Assembly (NCBI GenBank): GCA_003671065.1
Contig: QWPU01000144.1
Location: 1-7,766 of the forward strand
DNA: 7,766 nucleotides
Direction: 5' to 3'
From: Planctomycetota bacterium
GTDB lineage: Bacteria; Planctomycetota; Phycisphaerae; Phycisphaerales; SM1A02
Notes under the pieces: generated by a model
What the model saw: the letters and a program-made list of their open reading frames with translations, nothing else
Database searches by the model: none
Told to the model about the DNA's origin: nothing
Made by a program: the position numbers and the translations under genes
In this document: in pieces, positions 7,377 through 7,766 of the stretch
How positions within the stretch are numbered: the stretch's first letter is position 1
Layout: each line of letters begins with the position of its first letter

Positions 7377-7393
7377 GAGGCGCGAACCGCCTC
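7377..7393. repeat. GC-rich inverted repeat before plus-strand permease
   Basis: GAGGCG and CGCCTC are perfect 6-bp arms around a 5-base loop, ending 28 bases before the ATG at 7422. It could form a stable hairpin in the permease leader or act as an operator. It is not followed by a T run, so it is not an intrinsic terminator. Confidence 0.4.
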
Positions 7394-7421
7394 ACTCAAC
7401 TCACCCGATTGACTGACCACC

Positions 7422-7766
7422 ATGTCGCTGCTCGAGCAACTTCTCGCGATCATGCGCAACACCTTTCTCGAGTCGATCCGCCAGCCGGTGGTGCTCGTGG
7501 TGTGCGTGGCTGCCACGATCCTCATCGTGCTCACAAACCCATTCAGCGCGTGGACCATGCAGGACGATCAGCGGATGTTCGTGGACATCGGCCTGTCGAC
7601 AGTCTTCCTCGCGACCGCGGTTCTTGCCGCGTTTCTTGCCACAAATGTGCTCTCACGCGAAATCGAGAATCGCACCGTCTTGACGGTGGTGAGCAAACCC
7701 GTCCCGCGGCCGATCTTCATTGTTGGCAAGTTTCTGGGCGTGTCGGTCTCAATGGTGTTGTCGCTG
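7422..7766 (+). CDS. ABC-2 type transporter permease (5' part, runs off window)
   Basis: The first 115 codons of a second ABC-2 permease, transcribed away from the SPFH block and continuing past the window end. Hydrophobic segments lie at about residues 22-38 and 57-76, and another begins near 104. Residues 80-106 carry EIENRT ... SKPVPR ... GKFLG, clearly related to EIRDRT ... KPVSR ... GKWLG of the minus-strand permease. Here the motif starts near residue 80, while in the other protein it starts near 285, so this one has the more usual compact ABC-2 layout. The ATG at 7422 is firm as the first ATG: an in-frame TGA ends 9 bases upstream. No Shine-Dalgarno sequence is visible. No ATPase partner is seen; it may lie downstream outside the window, or the ATPase at 1110-2369 could serve both permeases (inference). 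The substrate is unknown. Confidence 0.85.
   Translation, partial: MSLLEQLLAIMRNTFLESIRQPVVLVVCVAATILIVLTNPFSAWTMQDDQRMFVDIGLSTVFLATAVLAAFLATNVLSREIENRTVLTVVSKPVPRPIFIVGKFLGVSVSMVLSL

Larger units (their letters stand above)
7164..7421. promoter_or_regulatory. Divergent intergenic region
   Basis: This 258-base spacer separates two divergently transcribed units, so it should carry promoters for both the minus-strand SPFH/ABC block and the plus-strand permease. It contains two 6-bp-arm inverted repeats (7253-7267 and 7377-7393) and an 11-base near-palindrome, CTCGA-A-TCGAG (7236-7246). I found no convincing sigma-70-like -35/-10 pair on either strand and no clear Shine-Dalgarno before either start codon. 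The promoter role is inferred from gene layout. Confidence 0.55.

Noticed and set aside
7358..7558. Small minus-strand open frame (66 residues) across the permease start
   Set aside because: It lies antisense to the N-terminus of the plus-strand permease, has no ribosome binding site and no recognisable motif.

Overview
The window looks like chromosomal DNA of a planctomycete, most likely of the class Phycisphaerae. This rests on protein style, not on a database match: a long HflK with a multi-pass membrane domain in front of its SPFH domain, several SPFH genes next to an ABC-2 exporter, and ABC-2 permeases with the E-I-x-(D/N)-R-T ... K-P-V-(S/P)-R ... G-K-(W/F)-L-G signature that I associate with that phylum. 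The DNA is moderately GC-rich by eye and densely coding. I see no tRNA, rRNA, CRISPR, insertion sequence or phage gene.

Layout. Positions 1-7163 hold one tightly packed minus-strand block. In transcription order it contains a 740-residue HflK-type protein (7163-4941), a 314-residue HflC-type protein (4826-3882), a third, HflK-like SPFH protein of 477 residues (3882-2449), an ABC ATPase of 419 residues (2369-1110) and an ABC-2 permease (1113 to beyond position 1). The permease has no ATG start. It appears to begin at a TTG that overlaps the ATPase stop codon and follows a strong ribosome binding site. Gaps within the block are 114, -1, 79 and -4 bases and no terminator is visible, so it reads as one operon. 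A 258-base divergent spacer (7164-7421) with two inverted repeats separates it from a second ABC-2 permease on the plus strand (7422 to beyond the window end).

How the genes may work together. In Escherichia coli, HflK and HflC form a membrane cage that encloses the FtsH protease. Here three different SPFH proteins are co-directional with a complete ABC exporter pair (ATPase plus permease), and no ftsH gene is visible. The inference is an SPFH membrane scaffold functionally tied to an ABC-2 transporter. The transported substrate cannot be told from the sequence. The most unusual parts are the third SPFH paralog, the polytopic N-terminal domain of the HflK-type protein, and a low-complexity C-terminal extension of the ATPase with repeated short hydrophobic motifs.
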